This document shows positions 8,774 to 17,967 of a DNA stretch of 64,000 nt, in pieces. The stretch covers positions 124,001 to 188,000 of the forward strand of contig NZ_JBHSAF010000015.1 of assembly GCF_042649925.1 (NCBI RefSeq), in the 5' to 3' direction. Numbering within the stretch: position 1 is the first letter of the stretch; each line of letters opens with the position of its first letter. The position numbers and the translations under genes are program-made. The notes under the pieces were generated by a model. It searched no databases and was not told the DNA's origin. It saw nothing but the letters and a program-made list of their open reading frames with translations. Source of the DNA: Pseudaeromonas sharmana (GTDB lineage Bacteria; Pseudomonadota; Gammaproteobacteria; Enterobacterales; Aeromonadaceae).

Positions 8774-11700
8774 ATGAAACGGATCACCGGATGGCTGAGC
8801 GCGGCCGCGCTCCTGTTGGCCACACCCCTGACATCGGTTGGCGCTAATTTATCGTTGCCGGATGCGCCGCTGTTTGTTCCGGGGCAGAATATTGCGCCTC
8901 TGGTAATGCTCGTCATGGGCCGGGATCATACCCTGTATTACGAAGCCTATAACGATGCCACCGATCTGGATGGCGACGATGTGCTGGATACCTATTTCCG
9001 TCCAGTTGCCAATGAAGATGGGGCCGCCATCCGCTATTACGGTTATTTCGATATCGATAAATGCTACAAATATGAATCGAATATCTTTGTTCCAACGGGC
9101 ATCACCTCCAGTGGCAAATGTAAGACAGAAGGGGGAGGGGGTCGTTGGAGCGGTAATTTCCTGAATTATCTGACAACGAGCCGGGTCGATGCATTGCGCA
9201 AGGTGTTGTATGGCGGCATGCGTCAGAGTGACAGCTCCAACACGCCAGTGTTAGAGCGCGCCTATATTCCGCAGGATGCGCATAGCTGGGGGAAAACCTG
9301 GAATCCCAAGTTCATGAATACGTCAGCCAAGGGCAATCTGTTGCTGTCGGATTATTCGGATCTGGACGACAGCTATGGCTATCTGTTTGCCAATACTACG
9401 CTGATGGGGAGTACTAACAGCGAATCTTCGACCAATCCGCCTTTGCTGCGCGTGCTGAAGTTAACGAGCAACATGGCGTTGACCTCCGAGTCGTTAAGCA
9501 GCGTGACCACCCTCTACTACAGCGGTAGCACCAACAGCTGGGGCAAGACGGCCATGACGTCGCTGGGTAACGGCAAATGGCAGATCAATGTAACCCTGAA
9601 CGGTTCGAGCAGCTTTAAGTTTTATGCCAACCCGACGATCAGCCGAAACGGCAATGTCGGCAATGATGGGACTTGGCTGGGGGATTCATCCTCTATGCCG
9701 GACGGCATTGCCGAAACCAATAGCTCGAACATCGAATCCAGCCTGAGCGGTAGCAAGTGGATTATTTTTAATGCCAACACCTATCGCTACACCATCTCTG
9801 ATACCGCAGAGACCGCCAGCAGCTTCAATCCGTTGACCGATGCCCGCTACCTGGTATGGAACTGGTTAAGTAAAGAGAGTCCGGTGGCTGGCAGCACTAT
9901 GGTGCTGGGCTCGGGGACAGTTTCTGTGGCACCCACCGATTACAACGTCCGGGTACGGGTGTGTGCGTCCGGTTTGCTGGAGAGCAATTGCAAGGCCTAT
10001 ACCTCGGGTTCGGGGTCCAGCACCAACTATTTCCCCGTTGGCCTGCTGCAGAATTACGGTGAGGGCGATGCGCCGAAGATGTACTTCGGCCTGCTGACCG
10101 GCAGTTATAAGAACAATACCCAAGGTGGGGTGCTGCGCGCCAAGATTGGCAAAATCGACGATGAAGTCGTGCCGACCACCGGCAAGTTCAAGACTCGGAC
10201 CGGCGCGACCAACGGCCCTGGCATCATCGCCACTCTGAATAAACTCAGGGTGACGCAATTCAATACCTCCCGCAATTATTCAAACTGCGGATGGGTCACA
10301 ACGCGTGCGATAAATAATGGCGAATGTACCTCATGGGGGAACCCGATCGCCGAAATGTTATATGAGAGCCTGCGCTACTTTGCCGGAGCCAAGACGCCTA
10401 GCAGTGCTTTCACGGTCGGTTCCGGCGATGAGCTGTCGTTGCCGGAGGACTCCTGGGATGATCCGTTTGCCCTGACCGATGGCCAGGGCCAGCCACAGTG
10501 CGCCAAGCCGGTCAATCTGGTGATCAGCGATGTTGGCACCTCGTATGATTCGGATCAGCTCCCGGGCTCTGCCTTTGCCAGCTATTCCGGCAACCTGCCG
10601 ACCAACATGGCGGGGCTGAATGTCAGCACCTGGACCCAGACCATCTCCAGCCACGAGGGGGTGAATGGCAAGCTGTTCTTCATCGGTCAGGTGCTGGGGC
10701 AGGATAACGCCGGGATCCCGAGCGCCAAGAACATCAGCACGCTGGCCGGCATCCGTGGCCTGGCACCGATGGAGCCGACCAAGCAGGGCAGCTACTATGC
10801 CGCCGGTCTGGCCTATTATGGCCATCAAACGGATGTTAACCCCAGAAGCGGCAGCCAGAAGCCGCAGACGGTTGTGGTCGCGATGGCATCACACCTGCCG
10901 CAAATCAAGATCCGCGCCAGTGGCAAGGTCATCACCCTGATCCCGTTTGCCAAGTCGGTAGGCGGTGATCAAATCAGCTCCGCCCAAACGGCCTTCCAGC
11001 CGACGAACACCATCGTCGACTTCTATGTGCAATCCATCAGTGAGACCGAGGGGTTGTTTCGCGTCAACTACGAGGATGTGGAGCAAGGCGCCGACCATGA
11101 CATGGACATGATCGTTCGCTACCACTACAAGGTGCTGGATAACGGCCAGTTGAGCATCACCTTGAGTTCGGAATATGCCGCGGGGGGCATCAAGCAGCAT
11201 GCCGGCTACGTGATCTCGGGTACCACGGCGGACGGCGTCTATCTGGATGTGCGAGACCAGGATACCGGTGCAAGCAGCGACGTGGCCTACTATCTGGATA
11301 CCGCGTTGGCCACTGACGCGCCCTATCCTAACAATGCGCGCAACCTGTCGTCGAATACGACGGCGTTGCCGCTGGAACGGACGCGGACCTTTAGCGTCAA
11401 CACCTCAAGTACTGCGAGCACGGCGGATTACCTGCCATCACCGCTGTGGTATGCCGCCAAGTGGGGCAGCTTTGTCGATGTCAATGGCAATGGTGTGCCG
11501 GATACCACCGAGTGGGACGAGGATGGCGATGGCGAGCCGGACAACTATTTCCTGGTGACCAACGCCAACAACCTGGAAAGCCAGCTGCAGAGCGCATTGG
11601 ATGGGGTGAGTGATCTGGCTCGTTCGGCGACGTCTGTCTCTTATACTTCCAGCGAGCTGACCAGTGATTCCCAGGCCTTTATTGCAACGTTTGAGGCCAA

Positions 11701-13507
11701 GGATTGGTCTGGTGATCTCATCGCCTATCCGATCAGCTCAGGAGTCATGCAGGCGACGCCCAGCTGGAAAGCCAACACTGTGCTGACCAGTCAGGGCGAG
11801 AGCAACCGCATCATCTACACCATGGATTCGGATGGTAGCAAGCGGTTGTTTACCGCCCCGACCAGCTTGACCGGAAGCTCCTCCGGGCTCAGTCAGGCAC
11901 AGATTACGGCGCTGTTGGCGGGCTATCCAACCAACTCTGCCACCACCTACAAGCTGTCGTATGTACAGACGTTGGTGAACTATCTGCGCGGTAATCGGAC
12001 CTACGAGAGTGATGCCTATACGGTGCCGGGGCTGGGAACGGCATTCCGTGAGCGGAATGGATTGCTGGGTGATAACGTGCACTCCAGCCCGGCCTATGGG
12101 GTCTCGGCCGGTGACGGTGTCAAGTTTGTCATCTTTGGTGCGAACGACGGTATGGTGCACGTGTTGAACGCCACCACAGGGCGGGAGATCTTCGCCTACA
12201 TCCCGTCGACCAGTTATGCGAATCTCTACAGTCTGGCGTCCAAGGACTATAACCATAAGTACTTTGTGGATGGCACCATCAAGATTGTCAACGCCACTGT
12301 AGGCTCGACCAGCAAGACGATCGCGGTCGGAACCTTTGGTCTCGGCGCTAGAGGGGCATGGGCTCTGGATCTGACCAATCTAAGTGATGTCTCCAACAGC
12401 CAGAGCGCGGCGCAAAGCCATCTGTTGTGGGAGTTGACCAGCAGTGCGTCAACCAGCATCGGCTTCATCCCCAATGCCCCTGCTATCACGTCTCTGGGGT
12501 CAGGTGGCAATACCACCTGGTTGGCGATTTTCGGTAATGGGTACAATGCGACCGATAGCAACGGCGAGGGGGCACTGTTAGTGGTCAACCTGTTGACAGG
12601 GGCCCTGGAGAAGACACTGCTGACCGGAGTGAAGGCGAGCAATGATCCGACCGGTGCCAATCGCTCGAATGCGGTGACCGAACCCGTCATTGCAGACAGC
12701 AACCTCGATGGCGTCGGAGATTACCTCTACTCCGGAGACCTGTTTGGTAATGTCTGGAAGGTGGACATTACGGGCTCCGATCTCAGCAGTTGGAAATTTA
12801 TCACCGACATCGATGGTTCAACCGATGGTTCGACGCCAAAACCGTTGTTCAAGGCGGTGAGCCGAGAAGGGACGGCGCAACCGATAACCGTCAGACCCAG
12901 CGTGGCTCGTCATCCAGACAGTGGCTTGTTAGTCTTTGTTGGTACTGGCAAGTATGTTGAAGCCAGTGACACCTCTGTGGTCAGCCAGCCGACGCAAACG
13001 GTGTACGGCATATGGGACAAACCCGGCCGCACAGCCGATTTCACGCGCGAAACCATGCTGGAACAGACGCTGGAAAATGAAAACACCAGCGTGACACCGC
13101 ATCAAAGGGAGACCAGCAAGAATCTGATCGACTGGAGTGTCCATGACGGTTGGTATCTGGATCTTTACTACGATGGCAGCAACAACGGTGAACGGATCAA
13201 TTACCGCATCCTGGTTACCAACAGTACGGCGGCCATCACCTCAATGATTCCGAGCGATGATATCTGCTCTGGCGGTGGTCGCGGCTGGTATATGGAGGTC
13301 GATATCTACAGCGGTAGCAATGATGGTCTGGTCGAGAACTCGATGGAGCTGGAACGTTTGCCGTCGGAGCCGGTGTACAAGTACGCGGTGAATTCCGATG
13401 GTGATTACGTCGCGGGCAAGACCATAGTGATTGATGGTGGTGAGGTGGTGAACACCCCGACCTCCATCATCAAGACCGGTATGGCCTCCTGGCAAATGCT
13501 CTACTAA
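8774..13507 (+). CDS. pilY1: PilY1-type tip protein without VWA motif, with CBM-like insertion
   Basis: A protein of 1577 residues; the ATG at 8774 has AAAGGAG in front and a signal peptide (residues 1-24). The N-terminal PilY1 region reads VMGRDHTLYYEAYNDATDLD near residues 47-66, a calcium-binding-like start that replaces the DxSxS motif. Residues about 243-345 (TTLYYSGSTNSWG ... MTSLGNGKWQ ... SSFKFYAN) look like a carbohydrate-binding beta-sandwich placed between the usual PPLLRVL and VWNWLSKESPV segments. An EF-hand-like DVNGNGVPDTTEWDEDGDGE lies near residue 903. The C-terminal propeller has the calcium loop DSNLDGVGDYLYSGDLFGNV near residue 1308. It is last in the operon and ends before a strong terminator. 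Confidence 0.93.
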   Translation: MKRITGWLSAAALLLATPLTSVGANLSLPDAPLFVPGQNIAPLVMLVMGRDHTLYYEAYNDATDLDGDDVLDTYFRPVANEDGAAIRYYGYFDIDKCYKYESNIFVPTGITSSGKCKTEGGGGRWSGNFLNYLTTSRVDALRKVLYGGMRQSDSSNTPVLERAYIPQDAHSWGKTWNPKFMNTSAKGNLLLSDYSDLDDSYGYLFANTTLMGSTNSESSTNPPLLRVLKLTSNMALTSESLSSVTTLYYSGSTNSWGKTAMTSLGNGKWQINVTLNGSSSFKFYANPTISRNGNVGNDGTWLGDSSSMPDGIAETNSSNIESSLSGSKWIIFNANTYRYTISDTAETASSFNPLTDARYLVWNWLSKESPVAGSTMVLGSGTVSVAPTDYNVRVRVCASGLLESNCKAYTSGSGSSTNYFPVGLLQNYGEGDAPKMYFGLLTGSYKNNTQGGVLRAKIGKIDDEVVPTTGKFKTRTGATNGPGIIATLNKLRVTQFNTSRNYSNCGWVTTRAINNGECTSWGNPIAEMLYESLRYFAGAKTPSSAFTVGSGDELSLPEDSWDDPFALTDGQGQPQCAKPVNLVISDVGTSYDSDQLPGSAFASYSGNLPTNMAGLNVSTWTQTISSHEGVNGKLFFIGQVLGQDNAGIPSAKNISTLAGIRGLAPMEPTKQGSYYAAGLAYYGHQTDVNPRSGSQKPQTVVVAMASHLPQIKIRASGKVITLIPFAKSVGGDQISSAQTAFQPTNTIVDFYVQSISETEGLFRVNYEDVEQGADHDMDMIVRYHYKVLDNGQLSITLSSEYAAGGIKQHAGYVISGTTADGVYLDVRDQDTGASSDVAYYLDTALATDAPYPNNARNLSSNTTALPLERTRTFSVNTSSTASTADYLPSPLWYAAKWGSFVDVNGNGVPDTTEWDEDGDGEPDNYFLVTNANNLESQLQSALDGVSDLARSATSVSYTSSELTSDSQAFIATFEAKDWSGDLIAYPISSGVMQATPSWKANTVLTSQGESNRIIYTMDSDGSKRLFTAPTSLTGSSSGLSQAQITALLAGYPTNSATTYKLSYVQTLVNYLRGNRTYESDAYTVPGLGTAFRERNGLLGDNVHSSPAYGVSAGDGVKFVIFGANDGMVHVLNATTGREIFAYIPSTSYANLYSLASKDYNHKYFVDGTIKIVNATVGSTSKTIAVGTFGLGARGAWALDLTNLSDVSNSQSAAQSHLLWELTSSASTSIGFIPNAPAITSLGSGGNTTWLAIFGNGYNATDSNGEGALLVVNLLTGALEKTLLTGVKASNDPTGANRSNAVTEPVIADSNLDGVGDYLYSGDLFGNVWKVDITGSDLSSWKFITDIDGSTDGSTPKPLFKAVSREGTAQPITVRPSVARHPDSGLLVFVGTGKYVEASDTSVVSQPTQTVYGIWDKPGRTADFTRETMLEQTLENENTSVTPHQRETSKNLIDWSVHDGWYLDLYYDGSNNGERINYRILVTNSTAAITSMIPSDDICSGGGRGWYMEVDIYSGSNDGLVENSMELERLPSEPVYKYAVNSDGDYVAGKTIVIDGGEVVNTPTSIIKTGMASWQMLY

Positions 13508-13531
13508 CGGACGCTGACATCATCACATACG

Positions 13532-13561
13532 GAGGAGTCCAGCTGGGCTCCTCTTTTTTTT
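13532..13561 (+). terminator. Rho-independent terminator of second pilin operon
   Basis: GAGGAG and CTCCTC arms enclose a CCAG/CTGG inner stem and are followed by eight T. It lies 25 nt after the pilY1 stop. Confidence 0.85.
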
Positions 13562-13736
13562 GTGATTGTTGGCCACGTCTGCGGCGCTGTTCCTATTTTG
13601 ATTGCTGCAGCAGGCGATGCGCTGCATAAGGTGTCGAGTGTCACAGGGTATGGGGCGCAAGCCATGCCAGAAGTGACAAGCGCGCCTTAGGCTGACGCCG
13701 CCTATGCTCCCGGTGGGTTGGACGGGGGAGCAGGGG

Positions 13737-14111
13737 ATGAATACTCGGGGTGTGACTTTGATTGAGCTGCTGGTGGCAATGATGATCATCGGCGTGTTGG
13801 TGACGATAGCCTATCCCGGGTATCAGCACTGCATGCACCAGAGCCGGCGAGGAGAGGCGATAAACCAGTTACTGGCGTTGCAGTTGCGACAGGAGGCGTA
13901 CCGGGTCGAGCAGGGGCAATACAGTGTGTCGCTGAGTGACCTGGGCCCGGCAAGCGATGAACACTACCGTTATGCGCTGCAGGAGTCGGCTGCCGGATAT
14001 CAGCTGACCGCGGAAGCCAAAGCGCACTCACCACAGCGTGAGGACAGCGGATGCCAGCGGTTGACACTCGATGGAGATGAACAACGTTGGCCTGCGAGCT
14101 GCTGGCCTTGA
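13737..14111 (+). CDS. Orphan PilE-type pilin downstream of the pilY1 terminator
   Basis: A protein of 124 residues with a very short leader MNTRG and mature N-terminus VTLIELLVAMMIIGVLVTIAYPGY, so Glu is at +5 but Val replaces Phe at +1. The region after the helix (HQSRRGEAINQLLALQLRQEAYRVEQGQYS) and the final CQRL...SCW loop are PilE-like. A GGGGGAG/AGGGG ribosome site precedes the start at 13737. It is cut off from the pilY1 operon by a terminator and has its own hairpin after it, so it should be expressed separately. It could be a further minor pilin of the same pilus or a spare subunit. GC content is higher than in the pilin genes to the left. Confidence 0.83.
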   Translation: MNTRGVTLIELLVAMMIIGVLVTIAYPGYQHCMHQSRRGEAINQLLALQLRQEAYRVEQGQYSVSLSDLGPASDEHYRYALQESAAGYQLTAEAKAHSPQREDSGCQRLTLDGDEQRWPASCWP

Positions 14112-14160
14112 GCTAGCCCATGGTCAGCAGGCTGGCGGACAGGCAGTCTTCATGGGTGTC

Positions 14161-14198
14161 ATAACAGAGCCGGTGCCAAGGTGCCGGCTCGGTTATTT
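14161..14198 (+). terminator. Hairpin terminator after orphan pilin
   Basis: GAGCCGG (14168-14174) pairs with CCGGCTC (14184-14190), extended by ATAAC/GTTAT flanks. The T-run is weak (GGTTATTT), so efficiency is uncertain. Confidence 0.55.
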
Positions 14199-14230
14199 GC
14201 CGCCCTGTGGTGGCGGAGGATTAGCGGGCG

Positions 14231-15079
14231 TTACTGCGGCCTCACCAACCATTCAACGCGGCTGTTGGCCGCGGCGTGTTGTGCCAGACGATCCCGCAGC
14301 CGTGGCAGCAGACTCTCGAGCTGCGTATCGAGCTGCCAGGGCGGATTGAGGATCAGCATGCCGGAACCGTCCATGCCCCATTCTGCCTGTTGTGGTGCCA
14401 CCTGCAGCTCGGCCACCAGTTGCGGACAGACCAGTCGCTCCTGACAGGCCTGCAGCAGATCGCGGCTGCGGTCGTTGGCTGCGGCCAGGATCGGGTACCA
14501 GACGGCATAGATACCGGTGGGCCACTTGCGCAGTGCCTTCTGCAGCGTACTCACCACGCGGCCATAGTCCTCCTTGAGTTCATACGGCGGGTCGATCAGC
14601 ACCATGCCGCGGCGTGGTGTCGGTGGCAGCAGGCCGAGCAGCCCTTCGAAGCCATCGCGGTGGTGCAGCGCGGTGCGCGCATCGTGGCCCAGATGGCGGC
14701 GCAGGATCTCGATCTCCTGATTGTGCAGCTCCATCAGTGCCAGCCGATCCTGCTCGCGGGTCAGGTGACGCGCTACCTCCGGCGAGCCGGGATAGAAACG
14801 CAGCGTCTGCTCGTTCAGCGTTTCGATCACGCTGAAGTAGTCGGCCAGCTCGGGCCAGTCGGCGCGCTCCTCCCACAAGCGGGCGATGCCGTCTTGGTAT
14901 TCGGCCTTCTTCTGTGACCAGTCGCCGCTGAGGTCATAACAACCGCCGCCGGCGTGGGTGTCCAGATAGCAGAACGGCTTCTCTTTTTGCCGCAGTTGGG
15001 CCAGCAACAGTGTCTCGACGGCATGCTTGAGCACGTCGGCATGGTTACCGGCGTGAAAGGCGTGGCGATAACTCAGCAT
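14231..15079 (-). CDS. rlmJ: 23S rRNA (adenine-2030-N6)-methyltransferase RlmJ
   Basis: A protein of 282 residues, the usual RlmJ length. It begins MLSYRHAFHAGNHADVLKHA, the conserved RlmJ N-terminus, and carries the SAM-region segment YLDTHAGGGCYDL and the catalytic IDPPYE motif of N6-adenine methyltransferases. RlmJ methylates A2030 of 23S rRNA; the family is also recorded as ComJ/YhiR and has been linked to use of external DNA as nutrient. It is a single gene downstream of yheS on the same strand, 55 nt apart with an inverted repeat between them. Confidence 0.95.
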   Translation of the reverse strand: MLSYRHAFHAGNHADVLKHAVETLLLAQLRQKEKPFCYLDTHAGGGCYDLSGDWSQKKAEYQDGIARLWEERADWPELADYFSVIETLNEQTLRFYPGSPEVARHLTREQDRLALMELHNQEIEILRRHLGHDARTALHHRDGFEGLLGLLPPTPRRGMVLIDPPYELKEDYGRVVSTLQKALRKWPTGIYAVWYPILAAANDRSRDLLQACQERLVCPQLVAELQVAPQQAEWGMDGSGMLILNPPWQLDTQLESLLPRLRDRLAQHAAANSRVEWLVRPQ

Positions 15080-15107
15080 GGGGGTCTCCTGTTTCAGTCA
15101 GCGCTCA

Positions 15108-15128
15108 CCACTATGGTCAGCATAGTGG
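15108..15128. repeat. Inverted repeat between yheS and rlmJ
   Basis: CCACTATG and CATAGTGG form a perfect 8-bp stem with a 5-nt loop just after the yheS stop. There is no T-run on either side, so it may be an mRNA stability or weak termination element. Confidence 0.5.
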
Positions 15129-15134
15129 CAATAT

Positions 15135-17051
15135 TTACTCCGCAGCAGCAAACTCCTGCTCGCGTTGTTGCAGATCTTCACTCAGCGTCATCCACTCCAG
15201 CTCAATCGCTTCCAGCTCGCCCGTCAGCGGCCCCTGTTCGGCCAGCAGGGCCGTCAACTTCGGCTTGGCGCCATCGGTATAGATCTCGGGATCCGCCAGA
15301 TCAGTTTCGATCTGTTGCAGGCGCAGCTGGATCTTCTCCATGCGCGCTTCGAGTTTTTCCAACTGCTGTTTCAACGGTCGGATCGCCTGGCGGAACTCGG
15401 CTTCGCGCCGCTTCTGATCCTTGCGTGCCGCGGCCGAGAAGGCGCCCGCCTCGGCGGGTTTGTCGGCGGCCGCCTGGTTGCGCTCCTGCTCCAGCAGCCA
15501 CTTGTGGTAGTCGTCGATGTCACCATCGAATGCCTCGACGCGGCCGCCGTGCACCAGATAGAACTCGTCGGCGGTACTGCGTAGCAGGTGGCGGTCGTGC
15601 GAGACGATGACCATGGCGCCCTCGAACCCTTGCAGGGCCAGGTTCAGCGCCTCGCGCATGTCCAGATCCAGGTGGTTGGTCGGTTCATCCAGCAGCAACA
15701 GGTTCGGCTTGTTCCACACCACCAGTGCCAGCACCAGCCGTGCCTTTTCGCCGCCGGAGAAGGGGCCGACCGGCTCCAGTGCCTTGTCGCCGTGGAAACC
15801 GAAGCCGCCGAGGAAGTTGCGCAGCTCCTGCTCGGGACGATCCGGGGCCAGCCGGGTCAGGTGGGCCAGCGGGCTGTCGTCGTTGCGCAGGAACTCCAGC
15901 TGATGCTGGGCGAAGTAACCGATGCGCACGCCCTTGGCCGGCTCAAGGCGGCCGGAGCGCGGCGCCAGCTCACCGGCCAGCAGCTTGATGAAGGTGGACT
16001 TACCGGCGCCATTGCGGCCGAGCAGGCCGATACGCGAACCGGGTACCAGGTTGAGCTTGATCTTGTCGAGGATCAGGTTGTCGCCGTAACCGGCGCTCAG
16101 GTTCTCCATGACGATCAGCGGCGTGGGCAGCGCATCCGGGGCTCGGAAACTGAACTGGAACGGTGAGTCGACGTGGGCCGGCAGTATGCGCTCCATGCGT
16201 TCCATCGCCTTTAATCGGCTCTGGGCCTGACGCGCCTTGGTCGCCTGGTAGCGGAAGCGGTCGACATAGGACTGCATGTGCGCCAGCGTCTGCTGCTGCT
16301 TGTCGTACATCGCCTGTTGCTGTGCCAGCTGTTCGGCGCGCTGCAGTTCGAAGTCCGAATAGCCACCCGTGTATTCGTTGAGCTTGCCGTTCTCGATGTG
16401 AATGATGCGTTCGATGACGCGGTCGAGGAAGTCGCGGTCGTGGGAGATCAGCACCAGGGTGCCGCGATAACTCTTTAACCAGCCTTCGAGCCAGATTACC
16501 GCATCCAGGTCGAGGTGGTTGGTCGGTTCGTCGAGCAGCAGCAGATCGGAACGGCACAGCAGCGCCTGCGCCAGGTTCAGGCGCATACGCCAGCCGCCGG
16601 AGAAGGCACGCACCGGCGACGCGTGCTGTTCGCTGGCAAAGCCCAGGCCGTGCAGCAGGCTGCCGGCGCGGGCCCGGATGCTGTAACCGCCGATGGCCTC
16701 GATGCGGCCGTGCAACTCGGCGACGCGCAGGCCGTCACCGTCACGCTCGGCCTGCTGCAGCGCCGTCTCCAGCGCGCGGTATTCGCGGTCGCCGTCGATG
16801 ACATACTCCAGCGCCGGTTTGTCCAGCGCCGGGGTTTCCTGGGCGACACTGGCCAGCTGCCAGCCGGCGGGCACCGACAGGCTGCCGTTATCGACCGTCA
16901 GCTCGCCCTTGAGCAGCGCGAAGAACGATGACTTGCCGCAGCCGTTCTTGCCGACGAGGCCAACCTTGTGGCCGGGGTAGATGGTGGCGCTGGCGTTATC
17001 CAGCAGCAGGGTATTGCCGCGACGCAGCTCGATCTGACTGGCGATGATCAT
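15135..17051 (-). CDS. yheS: ABC-F family ATPase YheS
   Basis: A protein of 638 residues, the same size as E. coli YheS, from the ATG at 17051 (the frame is open further upstream, but the homologous start is MIIASQIELRRGN). It has two ABC domains, each with Walker A (GKNGCGKSS; GRNGAGKST), signature (FSGGWRMR; FSGGEKAR) and Walker B with DEPTNHLDLD. The linker YRYQATKARQAQSRLKAME between them is the P-site tRNA interaction motif region, and there is a charged coiled-coil C-terminus. ABC-F proteins act on the ribosome and have no membrane part. The start overlaps the stop of the upstream AraC-type gene by ATGA, so the two are translationally coupled. Confidence 0.93.
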   Translation of the reverse strand: MIIASQIELRRGNTLLLDNASATIYPGHKVGLVGKNGCGKSSFFALLKGELTVDNGSLSVPAGWQLASVAQETPALDKPALEYVIDGDREYRALETALQQAERDGDGLRVAELHGRIEAIGGYSIRARAGSLLHGLGFASEQHASPVRAFSGGWRMRLNLAQALLCRSDLLLLDEPTNHLDLDAVIWLEGWLKSYRGTLVLISHDRDFLDRVIERIIHIENGKLNEYTGGYSDFELQRAEQLAQQQAMYDKQQQTLAHMQSYVDRFRYQATKARQAQSRLKAMERMERILPAHVDSPFQFSFRAPDALPTPLIVMENLSAGYGDNLILDKIKLNLVPGSRIGLLGRNGAGKSTFIKLLAGELAPRSGRLEPAKGVRIGYFAQHQLEFLRNDDSPLAHLTRLAPDRPEQELRNFLGGFGFHGDKALEPVGPFSGGEKARLVLALVVWNKPNLLLLDEPTNHLDLDMREALNLALQGFEGAMVIVSHDRHLLRSTADEFYLVHGGRVEAFDGDIDDYHKWLLEQERNQAAADKPAEAGAFSAAARKDQKRREAEFRQAIRPLKQQLEKLEARMEKIQLRLQQIETDLADPEIYTDGAKPKLTALLAEQGPLTGELEAIELEWMTLSEDLQQREQEFAAAE

Positions 17052-17782
17052 GAGGATGTCCGTGCTGAAAGCGGGGAGGGTGCCAGATAGCGTTGCTGGC
17101 ACTGCTGATACTGGGCGGCGCTGGCCAGGCCGGCCTGGCGCCAGGCCGCCTCTTCACTGTGGCCCTGGCGCAACAGGGTCTGGGTCTGCAGCAGTTGCCA
17201 CTGCTCCTGCCAGCCGATCAGGCTGCAACCGAGCTCGTGCTGGAAGAGATCCATCACCTCGCGCGGCGACAGTCCCTGTTCGCGCAGGCAGGCGTTGGCA
17301 ATCGCTGTCAGATCCTGGCCCTGTATCAGTTGCTGCAGCGCAGTCTGCAAGCCGGCCGGCAGTGCGCGCTGTGGCTGGCTGTGTACCTGCCACTCCGGCA
17401 GCAGATCACCCAGCAGGCGCAACAGGCGCCCGGCGTGGCCCTGCCAGTCATGGGGTTGCGGCAAGTGCAGCAGTCGCTGCAATGTGGCGACCAGCAGCGC
17501 ATCACCATGGATAAAACCGGCGGCAGCGGGGCGTGAGCCGCTGACCCGCAGCGAGAAGCGGATGCGGCTGAGACAGGCGCCTTGCCACAGCGTCAGGCCA
17601 TGCAGGCAATCGGCAGGCAGCCAGAACAGATCGCCAGCCCGCAGCACCTGTTCGTGGCGTCCGAGGCGCAGCAGGGCCGAACCGGCGCTCAGGTAGAGCA
17701 ACTGGTCGGCGACGGCACGCCGGCGGCCGAGCGGCAGCAGGATCGGCGTAATTTGGGTGTCAATGTGAACCGGATAGAACAT
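17048..17782 (-). CDS. AraC-family transcriptional regulator
   Basis: A protein of 244 residues. The N-terminal half resembles a cupin sensor (LYLSAGSALLRLGRHEQVLRAGDLFWLPADCLHG), and the C-terminal half holds an AraC-type double helix-turn-helix (LSPREVMDLFQHELGCSLIGW and GHSEEAAWRQAGLASAAQYQQ). The ligand cannot be told. The gene is coupled to yheS by a 4-nt overlap, an unusual pairing that may mean it controls its own operon or the divergent slyD side. A perfect minus-strand TATAAT lies about 33 nt upstream of the start. Confidence 0.82.
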   Translation of the reverse strand: MFYPVHIDTQITPILLPLGRRRAVADQLLYLSAGSALLRLGRHEQVLRAGDLFWLPADCLHGLTLWQGACLSRIRFSLRVSGSRPAAAGFIHGDALLVATLQRLLHLPQPHDWQGHAGRLLRLLGDLLPEWQVHSQPQRALPAGLQTALQQLIQGQDLTAIANACLREQGLSPREVMDLFQHELGCSLIGWQEQWQLLQTQTLLRQGHSEEAAWRQAGLASAAQYQQCQQRYLAPSPLSARTSS

Positions 17783-17814
17783 GGAGGCCTGTCGGCTGCG
17801 TTGAATTGGCGCCG

Positions 17815-17820
17815 ATTATA
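17815..17820 (-). promoter_or_regulatory. -10 box for araC-like/yheS transcript
   Basis: The reverse strand reads TATAAT, a perfect -10, 33 nt before the AraC-type start. The matching -35 is poor (GTGTCC at 17838-17843), so the promoter may need an activator. Confidence 0.5.
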
Positions 17821-17967
17821 CGGAAAAAGGGGCCTGGGGACACATTTTCACGCCAAAAGCGCCGTGTCAGCGCCCTGGCTGCGGTAGGCGGCGGTTTTTT
17901 TTTCCGGTATGCTGGTGCGCAGTTTTTCCAGCCGCTCATGGGGCGGCGCCAACAGCGGGAATCCGAC

